Assembly (NCBI RefSeq): GCF_900092655.1
Contig: NZ_FLUY01001691.1
Location: 1 to 32,666 of the forward strand
From: Candidatus Thiosymbion oneisti
Lineage (GTDB): Bacteria > Pseudomonadota > Gammaproteobacteria > Chromatiales > Chromatiaceae
Length of the DNA: 32,666 nt
Direction of reading: 5' to 3'
Position numbers and translations under genes: made by a program. Numbering within the stretch: position 1 is the stretch's first letter; every line of letters begins with the position of its first letter. The notes below the pieces were generated by a model. It worked only from the letters and a program-made list of their open reading frames with translations, made no database searches and was not told the DNA's origin. This document shows positions 26,000 to 32,666 of this stretch, piece after piece.

Positions 26000-27148
26000 A
26001 TGCAAGTGCAATCCGGTTCCAAGATGCTGATTTTGCATATTATTACTACGATCGACCGGGGCGGCGCGGAGAACCACTTGGCGGAACTGGTCTCAGGTCA
26101 GATCGCTAAGGGGCATGCTGTCGCTGTCGCCTATCTGAAGGGCAACGGTTATTGGGCAGAGTATTATCGTAAGCTCAGCGTCGAAGTGTTTCCGCTCGGG
26201 TTGAAGCGGTATGGTGATATCAAGCCACTCCTGTTGTTACGCAAAGCAATCTCCGTTTTTCGTCCGGACGTGGTTCACGCGCATATGCCGCCCGCCGAAC
26301 TGTATGGGAGGTTGTCTTTGATCGGGGCGTCGAGTTCGATCGTCTTCATTATTTCGAAACACTTGGATGGGGGGTTTTTCCACGGCTCGGAAGGGCAAAC
26401 GGAGTCGCTCCTCGGCGCCGCTTCAGCACGACTCGTGGCCAGGCGCGCGAAACACGTCATTGCAGTCTCTCAGGCCGTGAAGAATTTCGTAACCTCGGAG
26501 CTGGTCGGTTTGCCCACGGACGAGGTCACGGTCGTCAGGCACGGCATCGGAACCGATGCTTACGAGGGGGTATCGGCCGGCGCGGTAGCAGACATTCGGC
26601 GCCGGTTTGGAATCACCGACGATGAAATCACGATTGGCACCGTCGCAAGGTTGGTACCCCAGAAGTCGCTTCATATCCTGCTCGCAGCATTCAGCCGATT
26701 TCATGCCCGGGCGGCCTGCAAGTCCAAGCTGCTTATCATAGGAACCGGACCGCTCGAGGCCGATCTACGCAAGTTGGCCGACGACCTCGATATCTCCGAA
26801 AGCGTCGTTTGGGCCGGGTTCCGGGAGGATATCCCGGTGCTCATGAAGGCGATGGATGTCTTCGCGCTTACGTCGGAATATGAGGGGTTCGGGGTGGTCC
26901 TGATCGAAGCGATGGCGGCTGAAAAACCGGTCATCGCCAGCTGCATCAGTGCCATTCCGGAGGTTGTCGAGGATGGTGTCTCGGGAATCCTATACCCATA
27001 CGGGGATGTGTCCGCGCTGGTGGACGGCTTGGAAAGACTGCTTGACGCATCGGTGCGCAAACGCTATGGAGAGGCCGGAAAGGCGCGCGTGTATGAGTGC
27101 TTTTCGCCGGGCAGAATGGTCGCGCAAACCTTATCCCTGTATGGCTGA
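26000..27148 (+). CDS. Family 4 glycosyltransferase
   Basis: A 382-residue GT-B enzyme. MLILHIITTIDRGGAENHLAELV gives the acceptor-side glycine loop, and DVVHAHMPPAELYGRL and HVIAVSQAVKNFV are classical GT4 N-domain segments. The donor domain has IGTVARLVPQKSLHILLAAF, LLIIGTGPLEADLRKLA and SEYEGFGVVLIEAMAAEKPVIAS (EX7E). The start may be the ATG at 26000 or, eight codons on, the ATG at 26024 that lines up with the family; GAAGGA touches the first one too closely to be a good ribosome site. Specificity unknown. Confidence 0.93.
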   Translation: MQVQSGSKMLILHIITTIDRGGAENHLAELVSGQIAKGHAVAVAYLKGNGYWAEYYRKLSVEVFPLGLKRYGDIKPLLLLRKAISVFRPDVVHAHMPPAELYGRLSLIGASSSIVFIISKHLDGGFFHGSEGQTESLLGAASARLVARRAKHVIAVSQAVKNFVTSELVGLPTDEVTVVRHGIGTDAYEGVSAGAVADIRRRFGITDDEITIGTVARLVPQKSLHILLAAFSRFHARAACKSKLLIIGTGPLEADLRKLADDLDISESVVWAGFREDIPVLMKAMDVFALTSEYEGFGVVLIEAMAAEKPVIASCISAIPEVVEDGVSGILYPYGDVSALVDGLERLLDASVRKRYGEAGKARVYECFSPGRMVAQTLSLYG

Positions 27149-27195
27149 ATCGAATTAGACCTTAACCACTACCCAAGAGGAGTTTCTAGCGGCAG

Positions 27196-29217
27196 ATGTG
27201 CGGCGTCGCGGGCGTTTTTTTCCGCACGGCTACCTCGGTGGATGCTGCAGTTCAGGCTGCGAGGCGCATGGCAGGTGCATTGGTTCACCGGGGTCCCGAC
27301 GACGGTGGGTACTGGGTCGACAGGGATGTGGGGATTATCTTGATCCACCGGCGTTTGTCGATCTTGGATCTCTCCCCGACCGGCCACCAGCCGATGGTTT
27401 CGGCGAGCGGGCGCTTTGTGTTGGTCTTTAACGGCGAGATCTACAACCATTTAGAGTTACGCAAGGAGCTGGAACGAGAGGGGGTTCAAGCCCCTCTGTC
27501 CGGTCCTCTCCCGGAGGAAGAGGGGGTGTATGCGCCATGGCGGGGGCATTCGGACACGGAGACCTTGCTTGCGGCCTGTGAGCGGTGGGGATTGGAGGAA
27601 ACGTTGCGCCGCGCGGTGGGTATGTTTGCTATCGCCTTGTGGGACCGGGCCGAGCGGCAATTGCATCTGGCGCGCGACCGGTTGGGCGAGAAGCCCCTCT
27701 ATTACGGGTGGTGCAGGGGTGGGTTCGTCTTCGCCTCCGAGCTCAAGGCGCTGCGTCGGTTTCCAGGTTTCGATAACCCGGTCGATCGGAATGCGTTGGC
27801 GGCCTATCTACGCTTCCTCTATGTGCCTGAACCCTGGTCGATCTATCAGGGGATCTACAAGCTGGAGCCCGGCTGCCGACTGACGCTGATGGGAGAGGGC
27901 GTTACCAACCTACCATCCGCTCCACCACACGCACCGATGGATGCGCGAGGGCTGTCGTTGCGGCGTTGGTGGTCCCTGCATCGAGTCACGGAGGCGGGAA
28001 ATGCCGCTCCGCCGGGGGACGAGACGACAGCGGTCAGCGCGCTCGAGGAGCGGCTGCGCGAGTCGATCCGGCTCCAGTCCGTCGCCGACGTACCCCTCGG
28101 GGCCTTCCTTTCCGGCGGGGTGGATTCGTCCACCATCGTCGCCTTGATGCAGTCGGAGGCGGTGGCGCCGGTCAGGACCTTCACCATCGGGTTCGAGGAC
28201 GCCGCATACGATGAGGCCATTTACGCCCGCGCCATCGCTCACCATCTGGGCACGGATCACACGGAGCTCTCCGTGACTCCTCATGAGACCCTGGATGTCA
28301 TACCGCAACTGCCGCGCATCTACGACGAGCCGTTCGCCGATTCTTCCCAGATCCCAACCCTTTTGGTCTGTCGGCAGGCACGGCGGCATGTCACCGTGGC
28401 GCTTTCCGGCGATGCCGGCGATGAGCTGTTCGGAGGCTACAACCGCTATCTCTGGGTGCAACGCATCTGGACTAAGCTCGCCTGGATGCCATGGCCCGTT
28501 CGCCAGGCTGCGGTGCGATTGATCCTGAGCCGGTCCGTGGACCGTTGGGATACGCTCGGTGCCTGGTTGAAAATCCGTGTGAATCTCCTCGGTGACAAGG
28601 CCCATAAGCTGGCGGAGGGGTTATCAGGCGTGCATGACCTCGACGATCTCTACCATAACCTGGTTTCCGAATGGAAACAGCCGACGACCGTCGTGCTAGG
28701 TGCACGAGAAGTATCGACCCTGTTGGCCCATCGTGATGAATGGCCTGTGCTGCGCGAGCCTGAACACCGGATGATGTATCTCGATGCCATGACCTATCTC
28801 CCGGGCGATATCCTGTGTAAGGTCGATCGGGCAGCCATGGCGGTCTCATTGGAGACCCGGGCGCCTTTTCTGGATCATCGGGTGGTGGAGTTCGCGTGGC
28901 GGATGCCGTTGGCGATGAAGATCCGCGGCGGGGTGGGTAAATGGCCGCTACGCCGGATCCTCTACAAGTATGTGCCGCGGGAGCTGATCGAACGGCCCAA
29001 GCAGGGTTTCGGCATTCCGCTGGCGGAGTGGCTGCGTGGTCCCCTGCGGGACTGGGCCGAAGACCTGCTGGATGAGCGACGCCTGAATGATGAGGGCTTC
29101 CTCAATCCCGTTCCTATCCGCCGGTACTGGCGGGAACACCTGGGCAGGCGGCGTAACCGCCAGCATGCGCTCTGGGCGGTACTGATGTTCCAGGCCTGGT
29201 TGGAAGCGCGAACCTAA
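27196..29217 (+). CDS. asnB: Glutamine-hydrolysing asparagine synthase family amidotransferase
   Basis: Uses glutamine-derived ammonia and ATP to amidate a carboxyl group. The 673-residue product begins MCGVAGVF, so Cys2 can act as the glutaminase nucleophile, followed by HRGPDDGGYW, RRLSILDLSPTGHQPM and FNGEIYNHLELR. The synthetase domain has the PP-loop SGGVDSS (306-312), SGDAGDELFGGYNRY and CKVDRAAMAVSLETRAPFLDH. Between LRKEL and HSDTETLL about 20 extra residues are encoded by a palindromic sequence (27491-27525). Initiation at 27196 is fixed by the Cys2 rule, although the nearest GAGGAG is about 14 bases away. In EPS loci such paralogues may amidate uronic acids instead of aspartate; that is inference. 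Confidence 0.93.
   Translation: MCGVAGVFFRTATSVDAAVQAARRMAGALVHRGPDDGGYWVDRDVGIILIHRRLSILDLSPTGHQPMVSASGRFVLVFNGEIYNHLELRKELEREGVQAPLSGPLPEEEGVYAPWRGHSDTETLLAACERWGLEETLRRAVGMFAIALWDRAERQLHLARDRLGEKPLYYGWCRGGFVFASELKALRRFPGFDNPVDRNALAAYLRFLYVPEPWSIYQGIYKLEPGCRLTLMGEGVTNLPSAPPHAPMDARGLSLRRWWSLHRVTEAGNAAPPGDETTAVSALEERLRESIRLQSVADVPLGAFLSGGVDSSTIVALMQSEAVAPVRTFTIGFEDAAYDEAIYARAIAHHLGTDHTELSVTPHETLDVIPQLPRIYDEPFADSSQIPTLLVCRQARRHVTVALSGDAGDELFGGYNRYLWVQRIWTKLAWMPWPVRQAAVRLILSRSVDRWDTLGAWLKIRVNLLGDKAHKLAEGLSGVHDLDDLYHNLVSEWKQPTTVVLGAREVSTLLAHRDEWPVLREPEHRMMYLDAMTYLPGDILCKVDRAAMAVSLETRAPFLDHRVVEFAWRMPLAMKIRGGVGKWPLRRILYKYVPRELIERPKQGFGIPLAEWLRGPLRDWAEDLLDERRLNDEGFLNPVPIRRYWREHLGRRRNRQHALWAVLMFQAWLEART
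27491..27525. repeat. In-frame palindromic element inside asnB
   Basis: Arms cccctct (27491-27497) and agagggg (27519-27525) enclose a further near-palindrome around ctcccggag (27508-27516). It falls where the protein has an extra GVQAPLSGPLPEEEGVYAPW compared with ordinary asparagine synthases. Its make-up resembles CCCTCTCCC-type dispersed palindromes of gammaproteobacteria, so it is read as an inserted repeat that kept the frame. Confidence 0.6.
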
Positions 29218-29218
29218 G

Positions 29219-30259
29219 ATGCTTGCTTACTGGTTTCTCTACGTACTCCCCGCGATCCCGGCGTTCGTTGGGGTGAGACGGCCTAACATGTTCTCTCTGC
29301 CCTGGATTGCCGTTGGCCTGCTGTTCATCCTCGCAATCGGTTTCCGCGAGCAAGTCGGTGGGGACTGGGACAGCTACCTCATACGCTACGACAGCCTCAT
29401 CGAAGCGCCTGTGGACCAGGTCCTCGCTTCGGATCCCGGGTACAGATTGCTCAACCGGCTCATGGCCAAATGGGACTGGCAGATCTATGGGATCAACACC
29501 GTCTGCGGGGCGATCTTCATCCTGGGGCTGTTCGCATACTGTCGACAGTTGCCCGCACCTTGGCTGGGTTTTGCGGTAGCGGTGCCCTATCTGATCATCG
29601 TTATGGCCATGGGCTATACCAGGCAGAGCGTTGCCCTCGGCTTCTTCCTTCTCGCCCTGGCTGATATAGAGCGTGGTCACTTCCTGCGGTATATCCTTTG
29701 GGTGGCCCTAGGTACGACCTTTCATAAGAGCGCGGTGCTGCTTGTGCCGCTGGGTATCTTTACTACTCAACGGAAAAGTTGGTTCTGGCGTGTCATCGCG
29801 GTAGCGACGGCGGCTTACGGCCTGTGGGACCTTTTTCTGGAAGAACACCAGGAAGATCTCTGGAAGCTATATTATGTGGACCAGAAAATGGAATCGCAGG
29901 GGGCGAGGATCAGGGTCCTGATGAACCTGGTACCGAGCCTGTTGCTACTCTTGTACGCGAAGCGGTGGAAGCAGCTGTTTCCTGCCTACCAAGTTTGGTT
30001 TTGGCTATCCATTGCCGCGCTGATCAGTGTTGTCTTCGTCGATTTCGCAACCACCGCGGTGGATCGTATTTCCCTCTATTTCACACCCTTGCAGGTCGCG
30101 GTCTTTGCACGCTTGCCGGTGCTGCTGGGCGATCGGTTTCCGCCACCGTTCCTGCGCCTCGGTATCCTCATGGGATACGCCGCAGTGCTCTTTGTCTGGT
30201 TGAATTATGCGACCCATGCCAAGTATTGGCTGCCGTACCGGAACATTCTGTTGCAATAG
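29219..30259 (+). CDS. EpsG-family membrane protein, likely polysaccharide polymerase
   Basis: A 346-residue inner-membrane protein with about ten hydrophobic segments. The EpsG signature REQVGGDWDSYLIRYDSL lies at about 43-60, and GYTRQSVALGFFLLALADIERG and ALGTTFHKSAVLLVPLGIF are typical of the family, thought to be Wzy-like polymerases. The ATG at 29219 is one base after the asnB stop codon, so the two are co-transcribed. The locus therefore has a second polymerase candidate besides 13353-15473. Confidence 0.87.
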   Translation: MLAYWFLYVLPAIPAFVGVRRPNMFSLPWIAVGLLFILAIGFREQVGGDWDSYLIRYDSLIEAPVDQVLASDPGYRLLNRLMAKWDWQIYGINTVCGAIFILGLFAYCRQLPAPWLGFAVAVPYLIIVMAMGYTRQSVALGFFLLALADIERGHFLRYILWVALGTTFHKSAVLLVPLGIFTTQRKSWFWRVIAVATAAYGLWDLFLEEHQEDLWKLYYVDQKMESQGARIRVLMNLVPSLLLLLYAKRWKQLFPAYQVWFWLSIAALISVVFVDFATTAVDRISLYFTPLQVAVFARLPVLLGDRFPPPFLRLGILMGYAAVLFVWLNYATHAKYWLPYRNILLQ

Positions 30260-30285
30260 CACGGCCGATATTGAGAACCGAGCAA

Positions 30286-31407
30286 ATGAAGGTCCTATTT
30301 TTTGCCAACACGGACTGGTATCTCTACAACTTTCGGCTCGGACTTGCGCGCTTCCTGCGTGAGCGAGGGATGGAAGTCGTGATGATGTCGCCGCATGGAG
30401 TCTATGGCCCCCGTATCAAAGCGGCAGGTTTTCGCTGGTTTCCGCTGCCGATGGACCGGCGTAGCCTGAACCTGATCAGCGAACTGACACTGCTGAGGCA
30501 GATTTCGGAGGTCTTCCGAACGGAAAAGCCGGATGTGATCCACAACTTCACCATAAAATGTGTAGTGTACAGCTCGCTCGTGGCCCGGTGGCTTGGGATC
30601 AGTCGGCGCATCAATGCGGTTACTGGGCTCGGTCATGTGTTCACCAGCGATTCCCTGCAGGCGAGGCTGCTCAGACCGCTGGTGAAATTGCTCCTCAGGT
30701 TCGCGCTCAGCGGTCCTGGAAGCCGGTTGATCTTACAGAATCCGGACGATGTGCACCTTTTTGCCGCGCTCGGCTCAGTCGAGGACGAACGGATTCGCCT
30801 CATCAGAAGCTCCGGCGTTGATACCCTCCGTTTTACCCCGTTCGAACGGGAGCGGGACGGACCTTTCCGGGTTCTTCTCGCTTCGCGTCTGTTGTGGGAG
30901 AAGGGTATCCGAGAATATATCGATGCCGCCGAGCGACTGGGTTCGAGGGTGAGGGGAGTGGAGTTCCTATTGGCGGGCGTATCGGACCCGGGCAACCCTG
31001 CCGCGGTGCCGGAAGCGGACATCGCCCAGTGGGACGAGGCGGGAGTGGTCAAGGTACTCGGACATGTGGAGGACATGGCGCGCTTGATGCACACCGTGGA
31101 TCTGGTTGTACTACCGAGCTACCGGGAGGGTGCCCCCAAGGGTCTGATCGAGGCGGCGGCCATGGGGTTGCCTATTATCACCACGGATGCGCCTGGGTGC
31201 CGGGAGGTGGTGGACGACGGGGTCAACGGATTTCTGGTTCCCGTCGGGGATGCGACGGCATTGAGCGACAGGATCGAGTACCTGCTCAACACCTCGGATG
31301 TGTGCCGGCGGTTCGGTGCCGCCGGGCGCAAGAAGGTGCTGGAGGAGTTCGATGAGCGGATCGTGTTCCGAAAGACCTATGCCGTCTACCAGGAATTGAG
31401 GGGTTGA
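30286..31407 (+). CDS. Family 4 glycosyltransferase (last gene of the EPS run)
   Basis: A 373-residue GT-B enzyme. It starts MKVLFFANTDWYLYNFRLGLARFLRERGMEV, like the PglA/bacillosaminyl-acceptor branch of GT4, then has KPDVIHNFTIKCVVYSSLVA, NAVTGLGHVF, LLASRLLWEKGIREYIDAAE and REGAPKGLIEAAAMGLPIITTD (EX7E), followed by GCREVVDDGVNGFLVP. The frame also runs far upstream inside the previous gene, but that part is not protein-like; I start at the ATG at 30286. The gene ends 40 bases before the IS end. Confidence 0.92.
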   Translation: MKVLFFANTDWYLYNFRLGLARFLRERGMEVVMMSPHGVYGPRIKAAGFRWFPLPMDRRSLNLISELTLLRQISEVFRTEKPDVIHNFTIKCVVYSSLVARWLGISRRINAVTGLGHVFTSDSLQARLLRPLVKLLLRFALSGPGSRLILQNPDDVHLFAALGSVEDERIRLIRSSGVDTLRFTPFERERDGPFRVLLASRLLWEKGIREYIDAAERLGSRVRGVEFLLAGVSDPGNPAAVPEADIAQWDEAGVVKVLGHVEDMARLMHTVDLVVLPSYREGAPKGLIEAAAMGLPIITTDAPGCREVVDDGVNGFLVPVGDATALSDRIEYLLNTSDVCRRFGAAGRKKVLEEFDERIVFRKTYAVYQELRG

Positions 31408-31447
31408 CCGGTTGGGTTTCCACCGCTTTGAATCGCTGTTAGGCAAA

Positions 31448-32446
31448 TGTCAGGTCCCGGATGATTGCGAGGATTTTTTTTAATAAAGTTGGGGTTGCTG
31501 TGGGTACCATTGTTGGAGCGTCTGGAGAGGCGTTTTGTAGTGCAAGTTTTGCTGCGGGATATGGTGATTATACAGGTAGACGAAGTGTCTGAGGGTTGCC
31601 TTCAGGGAGGCGGCAGAGTCGAAGCGGTTGGTGCGCAGCACGTCGGCGATGCGGCCATTGAAGCGTTCGATCATGCCGTTGGTGCGCGGGGTTGTGGGTT
31701 TGATCAGGCGATGCTCGATGCGGTTGTCGGCACAGACCTGATCGAAGACCTGGGCGCCGGTTGGTGGCGCTCGCCGGTGGCGCAGAAGCGGTCGGTAAAT
31801 TCCTTGCCGTTGTCGGTGAGGACGGTGTTGATGGTGAAGGGTGCCTTCGCGATCAAGCGTTTCAAGAAGCCGCTGGCGGCGGTTGCTGACTTGTCCTTAA
31901 GGATCTCCACGTAGCCCCAGCGGGTGGCGCGATCAAATGGCCGCGAACAGGTAGGTGCGTTAGTCTTGGTCCGGCATTTGGGGCCGGTACTTGACATCGA
32001 CATGCACAAAGCCGGGCGGGTAATCCTTGAAGGTTTTGTAGGGGGGCGTCTGGGCGCCTTCCTCCTGCGGCAGCAGGGCCTTGAGGTTGGAGACGCCATG
32101 GCGGCGCAGACAGCGGTCGAGGCTGGAGCGGGAAACTTCGGGGTGGATGAACTCCCAAGTCACCACCAGCCGGTCATCGAGCGGCAGTAGCAGCGTCTTG
32201 CGCAGCTCCACGACCACGGCTGCCTGGTCGGGGTCAGGGTGGTCTGCAGGCGGTGCGGCGTGTGCGAGCCATCGGCAACACCGTCCCGGCGCTTCCAGCG
32301 GCGGATGGTATCCTCACTCACGCCCAACTCATCGGCGAGCTGGGTGACGGACTGGTGGGACACCTGAATGTACTGGCGGGTTTTCGGAGTCGTCGTCGCA
32401 TTGGTATACAAGTGGATATTCATGGTGCATTCTCCGGTACAGACGT
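31448..32446 (-). mobile_element. Degenerate IS481-type insertion sequence
   Basis: The element encloses a broken DDE transposase on the minus strand. The left end tgtcaggtcccggatgattg (from 31448) has an imperfect counterpart on the opposite strand near 32424-32446 (about 16 of 23 positions agree with gaps). No target-site duplication could be recognised. It inserted between the EPS locus and an antitoxin gene. The exact ends are approximate. Confidence 0.7.
31480..32423 (-). pseudogene. IS481-family transposase, broken by frameshifts and a stop
   Basis: Pieces in two frames make one DDE transposase. They are an N-terminal helix-turn-helix (MNIHLYTNATTTPKTR, QLADELGVSEDTIRRWKRRDG), then FVHVDVKYRPQMPDQD, DRATRWGYVEILKDKSA, VLTDNGKEFTDRF and IERFNGRIADVLRTNRFDS. 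The D, D and E residues are visible. The frame changes near 32235, near 31938 (an extra T in ATTTGAT) and near 31770, and an in-frame TAA stands in QD-stop-RTYLFAAI near 31965. It cannot make active protein. Start taken at ATG 32423 with GGAG upstream. Confidence 0.85.
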
Positions 32447-32448
32447 GG

Positions 32449-32628
32449 CTACCAGCAACTCCATGACCTCTCGGGCACGCAACAATGCCCCATTCTTTCC
32501 TCAAGAACATCCCGATGCCATTCAGGAGACTCAATCTCGATCTCATCATAAAGAAGGGTATCCCATATAGCCTCCATAGTTTGGAGACACTCAATAGTGC
32601 TCATTTTTTTAATTTCAGATGTATTCAT
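32449..32628 (-). pseudogene. Addiction-module antitoxin (TIGR02574-like), truncated
   Basis: The product begins MNTSEIKKMSTIECLQTMEA, then IWDTLLYDEIEIESPEWHRDVLEER, the N-terminal two thirds of small RelB/ParD-like addiction-module proteins. Family resemblance stops at about residue 45 (near 32494); the rest reads MGHCCVPERSWSCW from other DNA, so the usual C-terminal toxin-binding tail is missing. The ATG at 32628 has AAGG about nine bases upstream. The toxin gene would be expected downstream (to the left), where the IS now lies. Confidence 0.7.
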
Positions 32629-32666
32629 AGGTATCAACCTTATTGTTTTAGGAGTTTTCCATTGAA

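Noticed and set aside
29779-30285. Upstream in-frame extension of the last glycosyltransferase
   Set aside because: It is an alternate frame of the EpsG-like gene; the glycosyltransferase family begins at the ATG at 30286.

Overview
The window comes from a GC-rich proteobacterium, most likely a chemo- or photo-lithoautotrophic gammaproteobacterium. It carries a class I (proteobacterial) phosphoribulokinase of the Calvin cycle, a type VI secretion VgrG, an RpfC-like hybrid sensor kinase and GspA/GspB. No marker fixes the genus. Most of the window (about 4.5-31.4 kb) is an exopolysaccharide, capsule or O-antigen locus of the Wzx/Wzy-Wza-Wzc type.

Layout. 1-618 is the N-terminal part of vgrG (minus strand). 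619-1166 has no gene and holds several palindromic repeats. 1167-2057 is phosphoribulokinase (minus). 2349-4436 is a membrane hybrid histidine kinase (plus), convergent with a PHP-family tyrosine-phosphatase (4484-5302, minus). gspA-gspB follow on the plus strand (5600-8139), then a long hairpin repeat and a tRNA-Gly(GCC) with a good promoter. A minus-strand block of three genes encodes a TPR/carbohydrate-binding-like protein, the Wzc-type tyrosine autokinase and the Wza-type export lipoprotein (8505-13247). Divergent from it, a long plus-strand run starts at 13353: O-antigen ligase/polymerase-like protein, MsbA-like ABC exporter, Wzx-type flippase, then glycosyltransferases and sugar-modifying enzymes, an asparagine-synthase-type amidotransferase, an EpsG-like polymerase and a last glycosyltransferase (ends 31407).

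The run is mosaic. From about 18.6 kb base composition drops. A minus-strand SGNH-hydrolase gene (22413-23534) is very AT-rich and sits where a family 2 glycosyltransferase breaks off just after its DXD motif. Composition returns to GC-rich by about 24.9 kb. This is the usual pattern of a conserved export frame around an exchanged, strain-specific sugar cassette. The right end is a decayed IS481-type element next to a truncated antitoxin gene.

How the genes could work together (inference): lipid-linked repeat units built by six intact glycosyltransferases, and decorated by the methyltransferase, deacetylase-like, SGNH and amidotransferase-like proteins, are flipped by Wzx. They are polymerised by the EpsG-like and/or ligase-like protein and exported through Wza under control of the Wzc kinase and PHP phosphatase. 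GspA/GspB and the TPR protein are candidates for fitting this machinery through peptidoglycan. No initiating polyprenyl-phosphate sugar transferase and no nucleotide-sugar synthesis genes lie in the window, so those must be elsewhere. I see no CRISPR array, rRNA or replication origin. The least ordinary features are the orphan GspAB pair inside an EPS locus, the repeat-bearing Wzc, the two polymerase-like proteins plus two export-type membrane systems, and the visible cassette-exchange scar.
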